Shown here one piece after another: positions 6,414 to 7,151 of a DNA stretch of 7,151 nucleotides. The DNA is taken from contig PLRZ01000649.1 in assembly GCA_003164075.1 (NCBI GenBank), positions 904 through 8,054 of the forward strand. The letters run 5' to 3'. Position numbers and translations under genes: made by a program. The DNA comes from Bryobacterales bacterium. Its GTDB lineage: Bacteria; Acidobacteriota; Terriglobia; Bryobacterales; Bryobacteraceae. Every line of letters starts with the position of its first letter. Within the stretch, counting starts at the first letter, position 1. The notes below the pieces were generated by a model. It was not told the DNA's origin and made no database searches. It worked only from the letters and a program-made list of their open reading frames with translations.

Positions 6414-7151
6414 TTGGCCTCCGTTTGCCGAGCCAGAAGGATGGCGCTGGATCGGGGGCTCAAGCGATAAGTTTGTGGATCTTCGCAGAGCGGTTCTTCA
6501 CCCGCGGCAGACAAATCTTGTGGCGTTTCGCGAGAGGTGTCAACGGACAGATGCCAACGGGCCCCCGGAAGTACGGGGGGCAAGGCGAAATCGACCGCAT
6601 CGGCGCCAGCATTGAACATCAGGCAAAGTGCGTAGTGTTCATCCTCCTGGATCAGGCAGGCAAACTGCCTGGCTTTCGGATCAGCCCAATTGGGTAATCC
6701 CCCTTGCGGGCCAAACCAACGGATCTCGGCTTCCGTGTAGAATTGCTCCTTACTCAGAATCGGATGCGCGCGACGAAAGGCTATCATGCCGCGAGCAAAC
6801 CGGTGGATCTCCTGGTGCCGTTCCAGACAGCTCCAGTCAATCCAACTGGTTTCATTGTCCTGGCAGTAAGCGTTGTTATTGCCGCCCTGCGTGCGGCGGA
6901 ATTCGTCGCCGCCCAAGAGCATCGGTACGCCGCGCGAGATCAGCAGGGTCAGAAGGAGGTTCTTAATCTGGCGTTTCCGCAAGGTCTCGATTCCGGTATC
7001 CGTCGTTTCGCCTTCGGAGCCGTAGTTCTCGCTGAAGTTGGCGTCGGTACCGTCATGGTTGTTTTCTCCGTTGGCTTCATTGTGCTTGTCGAGATAGCTA
7101 GCCAGGTCGTTCAGCGTGAACCCGTCGTGGCAGGTTACGAAGTTGATGCTG
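6410..7151 (-). CDS. glgX: Glycogen debranching enzyme, GlgX type (GH13), C-terminal part
   Basis: Partial gene: the 5' part lies beyond the right edge, and the frame stays open to position 7150. GlgX hydrolyses alpha-1,6 branches of phosphorylase-trimmed glycogen in the cytoplasm. Near the start of the fragment is FVTCHDGFTLNDL, with the His-Asp pair at about 7129-7124, which is GH13 conserved region IV carrying the transition-state-stabilising Asp. It is followed by NEANGENN, SRGVPMLLGGDE and GGNNNAYCQDN, which are hallmarks of the GlgX/isoamylase subfamily. The last roughly 100 residues are the beta-sandwich C-terminal domain. The catalytic nucleophile and general acid (regions II and III) are outside the window. 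Only about 246 codons are present, against roughly 650-720 for the family. A TTG at 6982 could be mistaken for a start, but homology clearly continues upstream of it. The TGA stop overlaps the ATG of the next gene (ATGA, 6413-6410), so the two are probably translationally coupled. An isoamylase-type TreX assignment is the main alternative. Confidence 0.93.
   Translation of the reverse strand, partial: SINFVTCHDGFTLNDLASYLDKHNEANGENNHDGTDANFSENYGSEGETTDTGIETLRKRQIKNLLLTLLISRGVPMLLGGDEFRRTQGGNNNAYCQDNETSWIDWSCLERHQEIHRFARGMIAFRRAHPILSKEQFYTEAEIRWFGPQGGLPNWADPKARQFACLIQEDEHYALCLMFNAGADAVDFALPPVLPGARWHLSVDTSRETPQDLSAAGEEPLCEDPQTYRLSPRSSAILLARQTEAK

Noticed and set aside
6980..6982. TTG as the start of a short glgX-like gene
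   Set aside because: The frame stays open to the right edge with clear GH13 region IV homology upstream, so the gene is cut by the window and does not start here.

Overview
The window is one densely packed, all-minus-strand bacterial gene cluster. In transcription order (right to left) it contains: the C-terminal third or so of a glycogen-debranching enzyme (GlgX type, cut by the right edge), a HAD-superfamily phosphatase, a large GH15 glucoamylase, a sugar-porter MFS transporter, an acetate kinase, a 41-residue single-pass membrane protein, and the N-terminus of a copper-type P1B ATPase (cut by the left edge). No RNA genes, insertion sequences, CRISPR arrays or clear terminators were seen. 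Plus-strand open frames are shadows of the GC-rich minus-strand genes.

Region by region: 7151-6410 GlgX C-terminus; 6413-5766 HAD phosphatase; a 46-nt gap, the only real break between the large genes, holding an 11-codon open frame; 5719-3170 glucoamylase; 3180-1807 MFS porter; 1795-569 acetate kinase (possible longer start at 1810); 572-447 small membrane protein; 450-391 a possible 19-codon bridging frame; 391-1 ATPase N-terminus. Most junctions overlap (ATGA or TGATG type, or 11 nt), which suggests one polycistronic, translationally coupled operon whose promoter lies beyond the right edge.

Inferred logic: GlgX removes branches from glycogen-like alpha-glucan. The glucoamylase, which has no visible signal peptide and so is probably cytosolic, releases glucose. 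The HAD protein may dephosphorylate a sugar phosphate. The sugar porter moves free hexose or pentose across the inner membrane. Acetate kinase makes ATP from acetyl phosphate; no phosphotransacetylase is visible, so a phosphoketolase encoded elsewhere is an attractive but unproven source of that acetyl phosphate. The joining of this carbon/energy module to a small membrane protein and a copper exporter is the least expected part of the layout.

Organism: a Gram-negative-type bacterium with GC content in the mid to upper fifties (judged by eye) and ordinary SD-led genes. Gene content and sequence style are compatible with Verrucomicrobiota, Planctomycetota or environmental Proteobacteria. The sequence alone does not let me choose with confidence.
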